Origin: Microbacterium sp. LCT-H2 | GTDB taxonomy: Bacteria > Actinomycetota > Actinomycetes > Actinomycetales > Microbacteriaceae | Length of the DNA stretch: 64,000 bases | Direction: 5' to 3' | NCBI RefSeq assembly: GCF_001866135.1 | Contig: NZ_MODW01000005.1 | Span: 168,275 to 232,274 of the forward strand | Shown: positions 16,327 through 25,254 of the stretch, in pieces | Numbering within the stretch: position 1 is the stretch's first letter | Layout of the letters: each line of letters starts with the position of its first letter | Program-made: the position numbers and the translations under genes | Notes under the pieces: generated by a model | Told to the model about the DNA's origin: nothing | Databases searched by the model: none | The model's input: only the letters and a program-made list of their open reading frames with translations

Positions 16327-18378
16327 ATGAGCGACGCCACGAACCCGCTGCTGCAGCCGTCGACCCTCCCCTTCGGGCTCCCGGACTATCGGGCCATCCG
16401 CCCGGAGCACTACCTCCCCGCCTTCCGCGCCGGGTTCGCGGAGCAGCTCGCCGAGGTCGCGAACATCACCCGCGTACGGTCGATGCCGACGTTCGAGAAC
16501 ACCCTCGAGGCACTGGAGAGGTCCGGCGAGCTCCTCGACCGGGTGGCGCACGCGTTCTACACGGTGAGCTCCGCCGATGCCACACCGGAGATCCAGGCGA
16601 TCGACGAGGAGCTCGCGCCGCTCATGGCTGCCCATCAGGATGCGATCACACTCGATGCGGCGCTCTACGCGCGCGTGGCCTCTGTGTACGAGCAACGCGA
16701 CACCCTCGACCTCGATCCTGAGCAGCGCTATCTCGTGGAGCGCTACCACCGCGAGATGACGCATGCCGGCGCCGCGCTCGGCGACGAGGCGAAGGCGCAG
16801 CTCACGGTTCTGAACCAGAAGCTGTCGGTGCTCACGAATACGTTCGAGCGGAACCTGCTGAGCGATACGAACGACCTCGCCGTGGTCTTCGACTCCGCCG
16901 CCGAGCTGGAGGGCCTGAGCCCGGGTGAGCTGTCCGCCGCCGCGCGCGCCGCGGCCGACCGCGGGCTCGACGGCCGTTACCTCCTCACCCTGCCGCTGTT
17001 CACCGGCCATCCGGCGCTCGCCCGGCTCGCGGTGCGGGAATCCCGCCACCGGATCATGGCGGCGTCCTGCGCGCGCGGATCACGGGACAACGGCAACGAC
17101 AACCGCCCGGTGCTGCGCGAGATCGTGCGCCTCCGCGCCGAGCGCGCGCGCCTCCTCGGGTACCCGTCGCATGCCGCGTACATCACCGCCGACGAGACGG
17201 CGGGCTCCCCGGAGGCCGTGGAGCAGATGCTGCGCCGGCTGGCCACGCCGTCTGCGCGGAACGCCCGCGCCGAACGTGCCGCCCTCCAGGCGATCGTCGA
17301 CGGGACCGAACCGGAGCCCTTCCCCGTGGCGGCCCACGACTGGGCGTTCTACACGGAGCGCGTGCGCACTGCGCGCTACGACATCGACACCGCCGCCCTG
17401 CGCCCCTGGTTCGAGGCGGAGCGCGTGCTGCAGGATGGCGTCTTCTTCGCGGCGACCCGCCTGTACGGGGTGACCTTCCACGAACGGCACGACCTCGCGG
17501 CCTACCACCCGCAGGCCCGCGTCTTCGAGGTGCGCAACGCCGACGACTCGCCGCTCGGGCTCTACGTGCTCGACCTCTACACCCGCGACTCCAAGCGCGG
17601 CGGCGCCTGGATGAACGCGATCGTCAGCCAGTCCCGCCTGCGCGGCAGCGCCCCGGTCGTGGTCAACAACCTCAACGTCCCGCAGCCTGGGGACGGCGAG
17701 CCCACGCTGCTGACGCTCGACGAGGTGACGACGCTCTTCCATGAGTTCGGGCACGCGCTGCACGGCCTGTTCGCCACGGTGACCTACCCGCACTTCGCCG
17801 GGACCAACGTGTTCCGCGACTTCGTCGAGTTCCCCAGCCAGGTGAACGAGATGTGGATCCTCTGGCCCGAGGTCCTCGACCACTACGCCCGGCACCACGA
17901 GACCGGGGAACCGCTGGATCCCGCCATCGTGGAGCGGCTGCGGGAGACCGCGACCTTCGACCAGGGTCATGCGACCAGCGAGTACCTCGCCGCGGCGTGG
18001 CTGGATCAGGCGTGGCACCGGCTCTCCGCCGAGGACACGGTGGACGATGTCGCAGGCTTCGAGGCGGCCGCGCTGGCGGACATCGGGCTCGACGACCCCG
18101 CCGTTCCGACCCGGTACTCCTCCACCTACTTCGCCCACGTCTTCTCCGGGGGGTACAGCGCCGGGTACTACTCGTACATCTGGAGCGAGGTGCTCGACGC
18201 CGACACCGTGGAGTGGTTCCGGGAGAACGGCGGCCTCACCCGCGCCACTGGGGACCGCTTCCGCGACCGGCTGCTCGGGGTCGGAGGCTCGAAGGACCCG
18301 CTGGCCGCGTACCGCGACTTCCGCGGGCGGGATGCCGAGATCGAGCCGCTCCTGAAACGCCGTGGACTGGATTCCTGA
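16327..18378 (+). CDS. M3 family metallopeptidase (peptidyl-dipeptidase Dcp / oligopeptidase A type)
   Basis: 683 residues with no signal peptide, so a cytosolic oligopeptidase. The zinc motif HEFGH is at 472-476 within 'TTLFHEFGHALHGLF'; the downstream glutamate ligand is likely in 'FRDFVEFPSQVNEMW'. The substrate tunnel segment 'FSGGYSAGYYSYIWSEVLDAD' near residues 605-625 is characteristic of Dcp/OpdA. Family members degrade peptides of roughly 5-20 residues. TAGGCT (16315-16320) ends 6 nt before the ATG, and GGAGG abuts the start with no spacing, so the gene may be leaderless. Confidence 0.92.
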   Translation: MSDATNPLLQPSTLPFGLPDYRAIRPEHYLPAFRAGFAEQLAEVANITRVRSMPTFENTLEALERSGELLDRVAHAFYTVSSADATPEIQAIDEELAPLMAAHQDAITLDAALYARVASVYEQRDTLDLDPEQRYLVERYHREMTHAGAALGDEAKAQLTVLNQKLSVLTNTFERNLLSDTNDLAVVFDSAAELEGLSPGELSAAARAAADRGLDGRYLLTLPLFTGHPALARLAVRESRHRIMAASCARGSRDNGNDNRPVLREIVRLRAERARLLGYPSHAAYITADETAGSPEAVEQMLRRLATPSARNARAERAALQAIVDGTEPEPFPVAAHDWAFYTERVRTARYDIDTAALRPWFEAERVLQDGVFFAATRLYGVTFHERHDLAAYHPQARVFEVRNADDSPLGLYVLDLYTRDSKRGGAWMNAIVSQSRLRGSAPVVVNNLNVPQPGDGEPTLLTLDEVTTLFHEFGHALHGLFATVTYPHFAGTNVFRDFVEFPSQVNEMWILWPEVLDHYARHHETGEPLDPAIVERLRETATFDQGHATSEYLAAAWLDQAWHRLSAEDTVDDVAGFEAAALADIGLDDPAVPTRYSSTYFAHVFSGGYSAGYYSYIWSEVLDADTVEWFRENGGLTRATGDRFRDRLLGVGGSKDPLAAYRDFRGRDAEIEPLLKRRGLDS

Positions 18379-18397
18379 GTCGTGAGACCCTGAGCGC

Positions 18398-18895
18398 ATG
18401 GACGCATTCCCTGACGCTCCCTTCGGCCCGACGGACAGCCTGGAGCTGGAGCCCGTTCCGCTGGCCGTCATCCGTCATGGGGGCATCCGGATCTCCGACC
18501 TCCGCGATGCCTTCGACTCCGGATACGCGGCGATCGGTGCTGCCTTCGCTGCGGGCACCCTGATTCCGGCCGGCCCGGCAGTCGCGATCTACCACGGCGA
18601 TCCGATGGGCGTGTTCGATCTGGAGCTCGGCTTCCCCGTGCAGGCTCCACCCTCCGACCCGATCGCCACGGGCGACGGAACTGCCATCGTGGCGTCGGCC
18701 CTGCCGACCGGGCAGGCCGTCGCGACCACCGTCTTCGGTTCCTACGACGGCCTCGGCGCCGGCTGGGCTGGGCTGGTCGCGCGCGCCGCAGAGGCGGGGC
18801 TGCACCCGCGCGGCGTCTGGATCGAGGTCTACGTCTCGGACCCGGATGTCGCTCCCGACGAACTCCGCACCGACCTGCTCATGCCCGTGGCCTGA
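18398..18895 (+). CDS. GyrI-like effector-binding domain protein
   Basis: 165 residues resembling the GyrI/AraC-type small-molecule-binding fold: 'LELEPVPLAVIRHGGI' at the start, 'AIYHGDPMGVFDLELGFPV' in the middle (58-80), and 'GSYDGLGAGWAGLVARAAEAGL' before the terminal 'WIEVYVSDP'. No DNA-binding domain is attached. Stand-alone members bind hydrophobic or cationic compounds or act as cyclopropane-type hydrolases; the role here is unknown. It follows the M3 peptidase by 19 bp and converges with the NUDIX gene. Confidence 0.72.
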   Translation: MDAFPDAPFGPTDSLELEPVPLAVIRHGGIRISDLRDAFDSGYAAIGAAFAAGTLIPAGPAVAIYHGDPMGVFDLELGFPVQAPPSDPIATGDGTAIVASALPTGQAVATTVFGSYDGLGAGWAGLVARAAEAGLHPRGVWIEVYVSDPDVAPDELRTDLLMPVA

Positions 18896-18910
18896 GCAGG
18901 CGTTCAGCTC

Positions 18911-19447
18911 CTATCGCCGGAGTCGGTCCATCGCCTTGTACCAGGTGAGCTGGTGGTAGCTCTGGGTGAGGTGCTCCCCCGCCCGGTCGAGAGGCAGGGA
19001 CCGCACGACGATGGCCTCGTGCTCGTCCAGGGCCTGCTCAGTGACGCGCGTGCAGCCGAGAGCGAGGAAGTGATGCACTTTGTTCGTGTGCGTTCCGAAG
19101 TTCGCCCACGTCGCGCCGAGAGCCACCAGCTCACCCGCGACGCATCCGGTCTCCTCCCGGAGTTCGCGCGTCGCCGCGTCTTCCGGGCTCTCCCCCGGCT
19201 CCGCTCCCCCTCCGACGGTGCCCAACGCGAGGACTCCCGCTCCGTGGCGGTACTCTTCGACCACGATCGCGTCGCCGTCGCGATCGACGGCGAGGACGGA
19301 GACCCACTCGCCGTACTCGAGGACGTAGTACGGCGCGATCCGCCGGGCCTTCTCGTCCAGGCACTCATCCGCATGCACCGTGATCCACCGATCGGCGACG
19401 AGCGTCGTCCGCGCGACGGTCGTCCATGGAACGGGGTCGGCACCCAT
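18911..19447 (-). CDS. NUDIX hydrolase
   Basis: 178 residues. The NUDIX box is at 80-102 (G80, E86, R94-E95-L96, E98-E99, G101), complete with the REUxEExGU core. The family hydrolyses nucleoside diphosphates linked to another moiety; 'YYVLEYGEWVSVLAVDRDG' and the box position resemble ADP-ribose pyrophosphatases, but the substrate is not certain. It starts 3 nt after the clpX stop and is probably co-transcribed with clpX. Confidence 0.85.
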   Translation of the reverse strand: MGADPVPWTTVARTTLVADRWITVHADECLDEKARRIAPYYVLEYGEWVSVLAVDRDGDAIVVEEYRHGAGVLALGTVGGGAEPGESPEDAATRELREETGCVAGELVALGATWANFGTHTNKVHHFLALGCTRVTEQALDEHEAIVVRSLPLDRAGEHLTQSYHQLTWYKAMDRLRR

Positions 19448-19450
19448 GGA

Positions 19451-20719
19451 TCAGGCGCTCTTGCGCTTGCGCTCCATCACGATGGTGGGCGGGGCACCCT
19501 CGTCGACGGCCGCGCGCGTGATGATCACCTTCGCGACGTCTTCGGCAGAGGGGATCTCGAACATCACCGGACCGAGCACGTCCTCCAGGATGGCGCGGAG
19601 TCCGCGGGCCCCGGTCTTGCGCTCGACGGCGAGGTCGGCGATCGACCGCAGCGCGTCCTCCTCGAACTCCAGCTGGACGCCGTCGAGCTCGAACATGCGC
19701 TGGTACTGCTTCACGAGGGCGTTGCGCGGACCGGTGAGGATGTCGATGAGGGCGGCCTGGTCGAGCGGTGACACGTTCGTCACGACGGGCAGACGACCGA
19801 TGAACTCCGGGATGAGACCGAACTTGTGGAGGTCTTCCGGGAGCACCTCGCTGAACAGGTCGAGGTCTTTGCCCTTGTCGTGCAGCGGAGCGCCGAAGCC
19901 GACACCGTGCTTGCCGACGCGCGCCGAGACGATGTCCTCCAGCCCGGCGAAGGCCCCGGCCACGATGAAGAGCACGTTCGAGGTGTCGATCTGCAGGAAC
20001 TCCTGGTGCGGGTGCTTGCGGCCCCCCTGCGGCGGCACCGAGGCGACCGTGCCCTCGATGATCTTCAGCAGCGCCTGCTGCACGCCCTCACCCGACACAT
20101 CGCGGGTGATCGACGGGTTCTCGGCCTTGCGGGCGATCTTGTCGACCTCGTCGATGTAGATGATGCCCTGCTCGGCGCGCTTCACGTCGTAGTCGGCGGC
20201 CTGGATGAGCTTGAGCAGGATGTTCTCGACGTCTTCGCCGACGTAGCCCGCCTCGGTCAGTGCCGTCGCGTCGGCGACGGCGAACGGCACGTTGAGGCGC
20301 TTGGCGAGCGTCTGCGCCAGGTAGGTCTTGCCGCAGCCTGTCGGGCCGATGAGCAGGATGTTGCTCTTGGCGATCTCGACCTCTTCGGCCTTCTGCTCGG
20401 CCGGCTGCAGGGTGCCGTGCGCGCGCACGCGCTTGTAGTGGTTGTAGACGGCGACGGACAGCGCGCGCTTCGCGGGTTCCTGTCCGACGACGTACTCCTC
20501 GAGGAACGTGAAGATCTCGCGGGGCTTCGGCAGCTCGAACTCGGCGACACCCTCGGCGGACGACTCCGCCATGCGCTCTTCGATGATCTCATTGCAGAGC
20601 TCGACGCACTCGTCGCAGATGTACACGCCGGGTCCGGCGATGAGCTGCTGCACCTGCTTCTGGCTCTTTCCGCAGAAAGAGCACTTGAACAGGTCAGCGC
20701 TTTCACCGATGCGGGCCAT
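19451..20719 (-). CDS. clpX: ATP-dependent Clp protease ATP-binding subunit ClpX
   Basis: 422 residues. The N-terminal zinc-binding domain has Cys13, Cys16, Cys35 and Cys38. The AAA+ module has Walker A GPTGCGKT (125-132) and Walker B IIYIDE (186-191). This unfoldase recognises substrates and feeds them to ClpP1P2, encoded about 5 kb upstream on the same strand. A strong GGAGGA ribosome site precedes the ATG. In many actinobacteria clpX directly follows clpP2; here a deoxyribose operon lies between. Confidence 0.97.
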   Translation of the reverse strand: MARIGESADLFKCSFCGKSQKQVQQLIAGPGVYICDECVELCNEIIEERMAESSAEGVAEFELPKPREIFTFLEEYVVGQEPAKRALSVAVYNHYKRVRAHGTLQPAEQKAEEVEIAKSNILLIGPTGCGKTYLAQTLAKRLNVPFAVADATALTEAGYVGEDVENILLKLIQAADYDVKRAEQGIIYIDEVDKIARKAENPSITRDVSGEGVQQALLKIIEGTVASVPPQGGRKHPHQEFLQIDTSNVLFIVAGAFAGLEDIVSARVGKHGVGFGAPLHDKGKDLDLFSEVLPEDLHKFGLIPEFIGRLPVVTNVSPLDQAALIDILTGPRNALVKQYQRMFELDGVQLEFEEDALRSIADLAVERKTGARGLRAILEDVLGPVMFEIPSAEDVAKVIITRAAVDEGAPPTIVMERKRKSA

Positions 20720-20821
20720 GCGCGTCCTCCTCGGGGGGATCAGGATCGTTCTTCGAGCCTAACCGCTGCATACGACACCGGGCCGCATTGGCGACGGGTC
20801 GCTCGGCGGTTCCTGCGCGAA

Positions 20822-20852
20822 GAGCCCCGACGCGGGCATCGCGACGGGGCTC
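20822..20852 (-). terminator. terminator of the deo operon
   Basis: A hairpin with stem GAGCCCCG-A-CGCG / CGCG-A-CGGGGCTC and loop GGCAT lies 15 nt beyond the stop of the last deo gene and upstream of clpX. No U-run follows, as is usual in high-GC actinobacteria. Confidence 0.65.
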
Positions 20853-20866
20853 CCCGGTGGCGGTCG

Positions 20867-21718
20867 TCAGACCATGCTCTTCGTGTGCCAGACCGTCTTG
20901 ACCTCGGTGAAGGCGGCGATCCGCTCCGGCGAGGCGACCACGTCGCCGGGGGCGAGCACGCGCTTCAGCGTCTCCGCGGCGGCGATCTGCATGTCGACCC
21001 ACTCCAGTGCGCCCGCGCCGGCGAGGTCGAGGGCGTTCACGTCCTGGTGCGAGGCGAGCCACGGCGCGATCTCCGCCGGCGAGCCGGTGAGCACGTTCAC
21101 CACGCCCCCTGGCACGTCGCTGGTCGCGAGCACCTCCGCGAGACTGATCGCGGACAGCGGGTACTGCTCGCTCGCGACCACGACGACGGTGTTCCCGGCG
21201 ACGAGGGCGGGGGCGACCACCGAGACCAAGCCGAGCAGCGCCGAGTCTTGCGGGGCCACGATGGCGACCACACCGGTGGGCTCTGGCACCGAGATGTTGA
21301 AGTACGGACCGGAGACGGGGTTGGCGTTGCCCGCCACCTGGGCGTACTTGTCGCACCAGCCGGCGTACCAGACCCAGAGGTCGATCGCCTCGTCGACCTG
21401 CGTCGTGGCCGCCGAGGTCGAGATGCCCTCCTGCGCCACGATCTCGTCGATGAACTGCGCGCGACGCCCTTCGAGCACCTCGGCGACCCGGTAGAGCACC
21501 TGGCCGCGGTTGTAGGCCGTCGCCCCCGACCAGCCCTTGACGGCGGCGCGCGCGGCGACGACGGCGTCGCGGGCATCCTTGCGAGAAGCCTGGGCGGCGT
21601 TGGCGAGGAAGGCACCCTTGCGGGAGACGACCTCGTAGGTGCGTCCGGACTCGCTGCGCGGGAAGGCCCCGCCGATGGCGAGCTTGTAGGTCTTCGGAAC
21701 GGTCAGTCGCTTGCTCAT
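20867..21718 (-). CDS. truncated aldehyde dehydrogenase-like protein (half-length, lacks catalytic half)
   Basis: 283 residues from ATG 21718, against about 480 for a complete aldehyde dehydrogenase. It aligns with the NAD-binding part of the family: 'TPTGVVAIV'-like 'PEPTGVVAIVAPQDSAL', then 'VVAPALVAGNTVVVV'. The usual FTGS nucleotide-binding segment reads 'DVNALDLAGAG', and the ELGG glutamate region and active-site cysteine are absent. The end is a clean stop rather than a visible frameshift. The ATG overlaps the stop of the complete enzyme (ATGA). It is probably not catalytic alone; it may pair with the full enzyme as a structural subunit. Confidence 0.8.
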   Translation of the reverse strand: MSKRLTVPKTYKLAIGGAFPRSESGRTYEVVSRKGAFLANAAQASRKDARDAVVAARAAVKGWSGATAYNRGQVLYRVAEVLEGRRAQFIDEIVAQEGISTSAATTQVDEAIDLWVWYAGWCDKYAQVAGNANPVSGPYFNISVPEPTGVVAIVAPQDSALLGLVSVVAPALVAGNTVVVVASEQYPLSAISLAEVLATSDVPGGVVNVLTGSPAEIAPWLASHQDVNALDLAGAGALEWVDMQIAAAETLKRVLAPGDVVASPERIAAFTEVKTVWHTKSMV

Positions 21719-23157
21719 GCTGCGGCTCCCTTGAGGTAGGCGGTGAGTCCCTGGCGACCGCCCTCGCGGCCGAACCCGGACTCCTTGTAGCCGCCGAACG
21801 GGCTCGACGGGTCGAAACGGTTGAACGTGTTCGCCCATACGACGCCCGCACGCAGCCGATCAGCGACCGCGAGGATGCGCGAGCCCTTGTCGGACCAGAT
21901 GCCGGCGGAGAGACCGTACGGGGTGTTGTTGGCCTTCGCGATCGCCTCGGCGGGCGTCCGGAAGGTGAGGACCGACAGCACCGGGCCGAAGACCTCGTCA
22001 CGGGCGATGCGGTGCGAAGCCTCGACGCCGGTGAAGATCGTCGGGGCGAACCAGAAGCCCTGCTCCGGGATCGCGCAGTCGGCGGTCCAGCGCTCCGCGC
22101 CCTCGGCCTCACCGATGTCGCTCAGCTCGCGGATGCGGGCGAGTTGCGCCGCCGAGTTGATCGCGCCGATGTCCGTGTTCTTGTCGAGCGGGTCACCGAG
22201 ACGCAGCGTCGACAGCCGGTTCTTCAGTCGGTCGACGACCTCGTCGTGGATCGACTCCTGCACGAGCAGACGACTCCCGGCGCAGCACACGTGACCCTGG
22301 TTGAAGAAGATGCCGTTGACGATGCCCTCGACCGCCTGATCGATCGGCGCGTCGTCGAACACGATGTTCGCAGCCTTGCCGCCCAGCTCCAGCGTCAGCT
22401 TCTTGTTCGTCCCCGCCACGGCACGGGCGATGTCGCGACCGACACCCGTCGAGCCGGTGAAGGCGACCTTGTCGACGTCCGGGTGACGCACCAGGGCGGC
22501 ACCGGTCGCCCCGGCTCCGGTGACGATGTTCACCACACCGGCGGGAAGATCGGCCTGCTGCAGGATCTCGGCGAAGATCAGCGCCGTCAGCGGCGTGGTC
22601 TCGGCCGGCTTGAGCACGACCGTGTTCCCGGCCGCCAGCGCGGGCGCCAGCTTCCACGCGAGCATCAGCAGCGGGAAGTTCCACGGGATGACCTGCCCGG
22701 CAACGCCCAGGGCGCGAGGGTTCGCGCCCAGACCGGCGTAGTCGAGCTTGTCGGCCCAGCCCGCGTAGTAGAAGAACCAGGACGCGACGAGCGGCACGTC
22801 CACATCACGGCTCTCCTTGATCGGCTTGCCGTTGTCGAGGCTCTCCGCGACGGCCAGCTCGCGGGCGCGCTCCTGCACGAGCCGGGCGATGCGGAACAGG
22901 TACTTGCCCCGATCGCGGCCGCTCATCCGCGACCAGACCTTGTCGTAGGCGCGACGGGCCGCGGCGACGGCGCGGTCGATGTCCGCGTCGTCGGCGGAGG
23001 CGATCTCGGCGATGTCCTTCTCCGTCGCCGGGGAGATGGTGCGGAAGGGGGCGCCGGAGCCGTCGACGAACTCGCCGTCGATGAACAGCCCGTAGCTGTC
23101 CTTGAGGTTCAGCACCGCCGTGGACTCCGGAGCCGGAGCGTATTCCAGGAATGACAT
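21715..23157 (-). CDS. aldehyde dehydrogenase (NAD-dependent)
   Basis: 480 residues, full length. Visible family features: 'NFPLLMLAWKLAPALAAGNTVVLKP' region (as PWNFPLLM near 158-165), 'FTGSTGVGRDIA' (232-243), 'LELGGKAANIVFDDAP' with the catalytic glutamate, and 'NQGHVCCAGSRLLVQ' with the catalytic cysteine. Coupling with deoC suggests that the substrate is acetaldehyde released from deoxyribose 5-phosphate, though the glyceraldehyde product cannot be excluded. It starts 10 nt after the deoC stop. Confidence 0.9.
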   Translation of the reverse strand: MSFLEYAPAPESTAVLNLKDSYGLFIDGEFVDGSGAPFRTISPATEKDIAEIASADDADIDRAVAAARRAYDKVWSRMSGRDRGKYLFRIARLVQERARELAVAESLDNGKPIKESRDVDVPLVASWFFYYAGWADKLDYAGLGANPRALGVAGQVIPWNFPLLMLAWKLAPALAAGNTVVLKPAETTPLTALIFAEILQQADLPAGVVNIVTGAGATGAALVRHPDVDKVAFTGSTGVGRDIARAVAGTNKKLTLELGGKAANIVFDDAPIDQAVEGIVNGIFFNQGHVCCAGSRLLVQESIHDEVVDRLKNRLSTLRLGDPLDKNTDIGAINSAAQLARIRELSDIGEAEGAERWTADCAIPEQGFWFAPTIFTGVEASHRIARDEVFGPVLSVLTFRTPAEAIAKANNTPYGLSAGIWSDKGSRILAVADRLRAGVVWANTFNRFDPSSPFGGYKESGFGREGGRQGLTAYLKGAAA

Positions 23158-23167
23158 GTCGGGTTTC

Positions 23168-24169
23168 CTAGTCGATCGTGACGTAGTCGGGGCCGGAGTA
23201 GTGGCCGGTGGTGAGCTTCTGGCGCTGCAGGAGCACGTCGTTGAGCAGGCTTGAGGCGCCGAAGCGGAACAGGTGCGGTTGGAGCCACTCCTCCCCCACG
23301 GTCTCGGCGACGGTCACCAGGTACTTGACCGCGTCCTTGGACGAGCGGATGCCGCCGGCGGGCTTCACGCCGATGCGCTCGCCCGTCCCGCGATACCAGT
23401 CGCGCACCGTCTCCAGCATGAGCAGCGTGGTCGGCAGCGTCGCCGCCGGCTGCACCTTGCCCGTCGAGGTCTTGATGAAGTCGCCGCCAGCGAGGATGCC
23501 GAGCCAGGAGGCGCGCTTGATGTTGTCGTACGTGTTCAGCTCGCCGGTCTCGAGGATCACCTTGAGCGAGGCGTACGAGCCGTCCTCACGACGGCAGGCT
23601 TCCTTGACCTGGGCGATCTGGTCGAACACCAGTCCGTAGCGCCCGGACAGGAACGCGCCGCGGTCGATGACCATGTCGATCTCGTCCGCACCGGCCGCGA
23701 CCGCCTCCGCGGTGTCGGCGAGCTTGATCGCGAGGGAGGACCGGCCGCTCGGGAAGGCGGTCGCCACCGCGGCGACCGAGATGAGGCCGTCATCGGGGTC
23801 GCCGTGCAGGCTGCCGAGGGCCTCGACCGCGCCGGCGACCATGTCGCCGTAGACGCAAACCGCAGCGACGCGGGGCGTCGAGGGGTCGGCGGCGTCGGGG
23901 TTCTTCGCCTTGGCGACGAGGGAGCGCACCTTGCCGGGGGTGTCCGCGCCCTCCAGGGTGGTCAGGTCGATCAGCGTGATGATCGTGTCGAGCGCCCACG
24001 CCTTCGACGTCGTCTTGATGGAGCGGGTGCCGAGGCCGGCAGCGCGCTGCTCCAGCCCGACGGCGTCCACGCCGGGGAGGCCGTGCAGGAAGCGACGGAG
24101 GGTCGCGTCGTCCGGCTCACCGCCGAGGACGTCCACCGCCGTCCTGCGGCTGAGTTCTGTCGTCGTCAC
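23168..24169 (-). CDS. deoC: deoxyribose-phosphate aldolase
   Basis: 333 residues, the long actinobacterial form. It cleaves 2-deoxy-D-ribose 5-phosphate to acetaldehyde and glyceraldehyde 3-phosphate. By comparison with the E. coli enzyme, Lys233 in 'FIKTSTGK' is the Schiff-base lysine, Lys269 in 'GVKPAGGIR' the proton relay, and Asp165 in 'EIDMVID' the third catalytic residue. About 60 extra N-terminal residues precede the barrel. It starts with GTG overlapping the regulator stop (GTGA), so expression is coupled to the regulator gene. Confidence 0.94.
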   Translation of the reverse strand: MTTTELSRRTAVDVLGGEPDDATLRRFLHGLPGVDAVGLEQRAAGLGTRSIKTTSKAWALDTIITLIDLTTLEGADTPGKVRSLVAKAKNPDAADPSTPRVAAVCVYGDMVAGAVEALGSLHGDPDDGLISVAAVATAFPSGRSSLAIKLADTAEAVAAGADEIDMVIDRGAFLSGRYGLVFDQIAQVKEACRREDGSYASLKVILETGELNTYDNIKRASWLGILAGGDFIKTSTGKVQPAATLPTTLLMLETVRDWYRGTGERIGVKPAGGIRSSKDAVKYLVTVAETVGEEWLQPHLFRFGASSLLNDVLLQRQKLTTGHYSGPDYVTID

Positions 24170-25101
24170 TGTTCCTCCAACAATGCTCGTGCTGTGGTCT
24201 CATCGGTCACCAGGACCCCGCACAGGCCGCTGGTCACGACCGTGCGCGCGATGTCGTGCTTGGCGGGGCCCGCCGTCACGAAGATGGCCCGCGCGGCGCC
24301 GCGCAGGCGGTCGAGCGAGACGCCGACCGTGCGGGCATCCAGCTGCGGGTCGACGATGTTGCCCTCGGCGTCGACGTAGCGCCCGAGGACGTCACCGACG
24401 GCACCGCGGCGCGCCAGCTCCTCCACATCGGCGGCGGTGAGATAGCCGTTCTCGACGTGGGCGGAGGTCGCATCGCACGGTCCGGCGGTGAACAGGAACG
24501 CCTGGGCGTCCGCGGCCTCCTCCAGCACCGCCGCGACGGTGCGGTCGCCTTCGATGGCCTGCTTCGTCTCGACGTGCTCCAGGATCGCGGGGCTCGGCAG
24601 CAGCGAGACCTGGCCGGAGGCGCGCTGGGCGATGGTCACCGCGAGTCCCGCCGCCCCGCCCGAGCGCCGGTTGAGGCTGACGCCGCCGTTGAGCTGCACG
24701 ACGGTGACGCCGTTCGCCCAGCCGTCGGGCAGGGCCTCGGCCACGGCGCGGAGCGTCTTGCCCCAGCTCACGCCGAGCGTGCGCGGAACAGGGCGGAGGG
24801 CGGTCAGGAAGTCGGCCGCCGCTTGAGCGACGCGCTCCAGGGTGCCCTCGTCGCCCTCCGGCGAGGGGACGACCACGGCGTCGGTGAGCCCGAAGCGCTC
24901 CACGAGTTCGCGCTCGAGGCCGAGCCGACGGGCGCGCGGGTGGACGATCTCGATGCGGACGATGCCGCGCTGCCGCGCCTGCGTGAGGAGGCGCCCGACC
25001 TTCCAGCGGGAGATCTTCAGGAGACCACCGATCTCGTCCTGCGTCTTGTCCTCGTCGTAGTACAGCTCGGCGACCCGGACCATGAGCAGATCTTCTTCCA
25101 C
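24166..25101 (-). CDS. SorC/DeoR-type sugar-binding transcriptional regulator of the deo operon
   Basis: 311 residues. The N-terminal helix-turn-helix is 'YYDEDKTQDEIGGLLKISRW' (14-33), followed by a SorC-type sugar-phosphate-binding domain ('GVSWGKTLRAVAEAL' near 109-123, and 'GAARAIFVTAGPAKHDIAR'). It is the first gene of the operon with deoC and two aldehyde dehydrogenase genes, the arrangement expected for a deoxynucleoside-catabolism regulator. The start is GTG 25101 with GGAGG upstream. The effector is probably deoxyribose 5-phosphate by analogy with B. subtilis DeoR. Confidence 0.86.
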   Translation of the reverse strand: MEEDLLMVRVAELYYDEDKTQDEIGGLLKISRWKVGRLLTQARQRGIVRIEIVHPRARRLGLERELVERFGLTDAVVVPSPEGDEGTLERVAQAAADFLTALRPVPRTLGVSWGKTLRAVAEALPDGWANGVTVVQLNGGVSLNRRSGGAAGLAVTIAQRASGQVSLLPSPAILEHVETKQAIEGDRTVAAVLEEAADAQAFLFTAGPCDATSAHVENGYLTAADVEELARRGAVGDVLGRYVDAEGNIVDPQLDARTVGVSLDRLRGAARAIFVTAGPAKHDIARTVVTSGLCGVLVTDETTARALLEEQ

Positions 25102-25155
25102 GATGCCCTCCTTCCTCCTCCAGGGTAAGCCGGATTCAGCGTTCGCGCACCCACC

Positions 25156-25169
25156 TGCTCATATGCGCA
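25156..25169 (-). promoter_or_regulatory. candidate operator upstream of the deo regulator
   Basis: TGCTCATATGCGCA is a near-perfect palindrome (12 of 14 symmetric positions) 54 nt before the GTG start. It sits among repeated GTGCGC motifs and is the only AT-containing dyad in the gap. Confidence 0.35.
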
Positions 25170-25190
25170 CTCGCGCTATCCTCCCGCGCG

Positions 25191-25250
25191 CATCCGCCGG
25201 AGACGCGAAGAGGACGCCCGTCGACCGACGGGCGTCCTCTTCTGCGGATG
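25191..25250 (-). terminator. terminator downstream of clpP2
   Basis: A perfect 17-bp stem (25207-25223 with 25226-25242) with a 2-nt loop is enclosed by CATCCGC (25191-25197) and GCGGATG (25244-25250). It begins 4 nt after the clpP2 stop. No U-run is present. Confidence 0.8.
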
Positions 25251-25254
25251 CGGA

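Noticed and set aside
20867..21718. Half-length aldehyde dehydrogenase as a frameshifted pseudogene
   Set aside because: I found no continuation of the catalytic half in another frame downstream; the stop is followed directly by a terminator, and the start is coupled to the full gene, so it was annotated as an intact short protein.
25191..25250. Second dispersed palindromic repeat
   Set aside because: Layered symmetry was noted, but the position directly behind clpP2 and the simple long stem fit a terminator.
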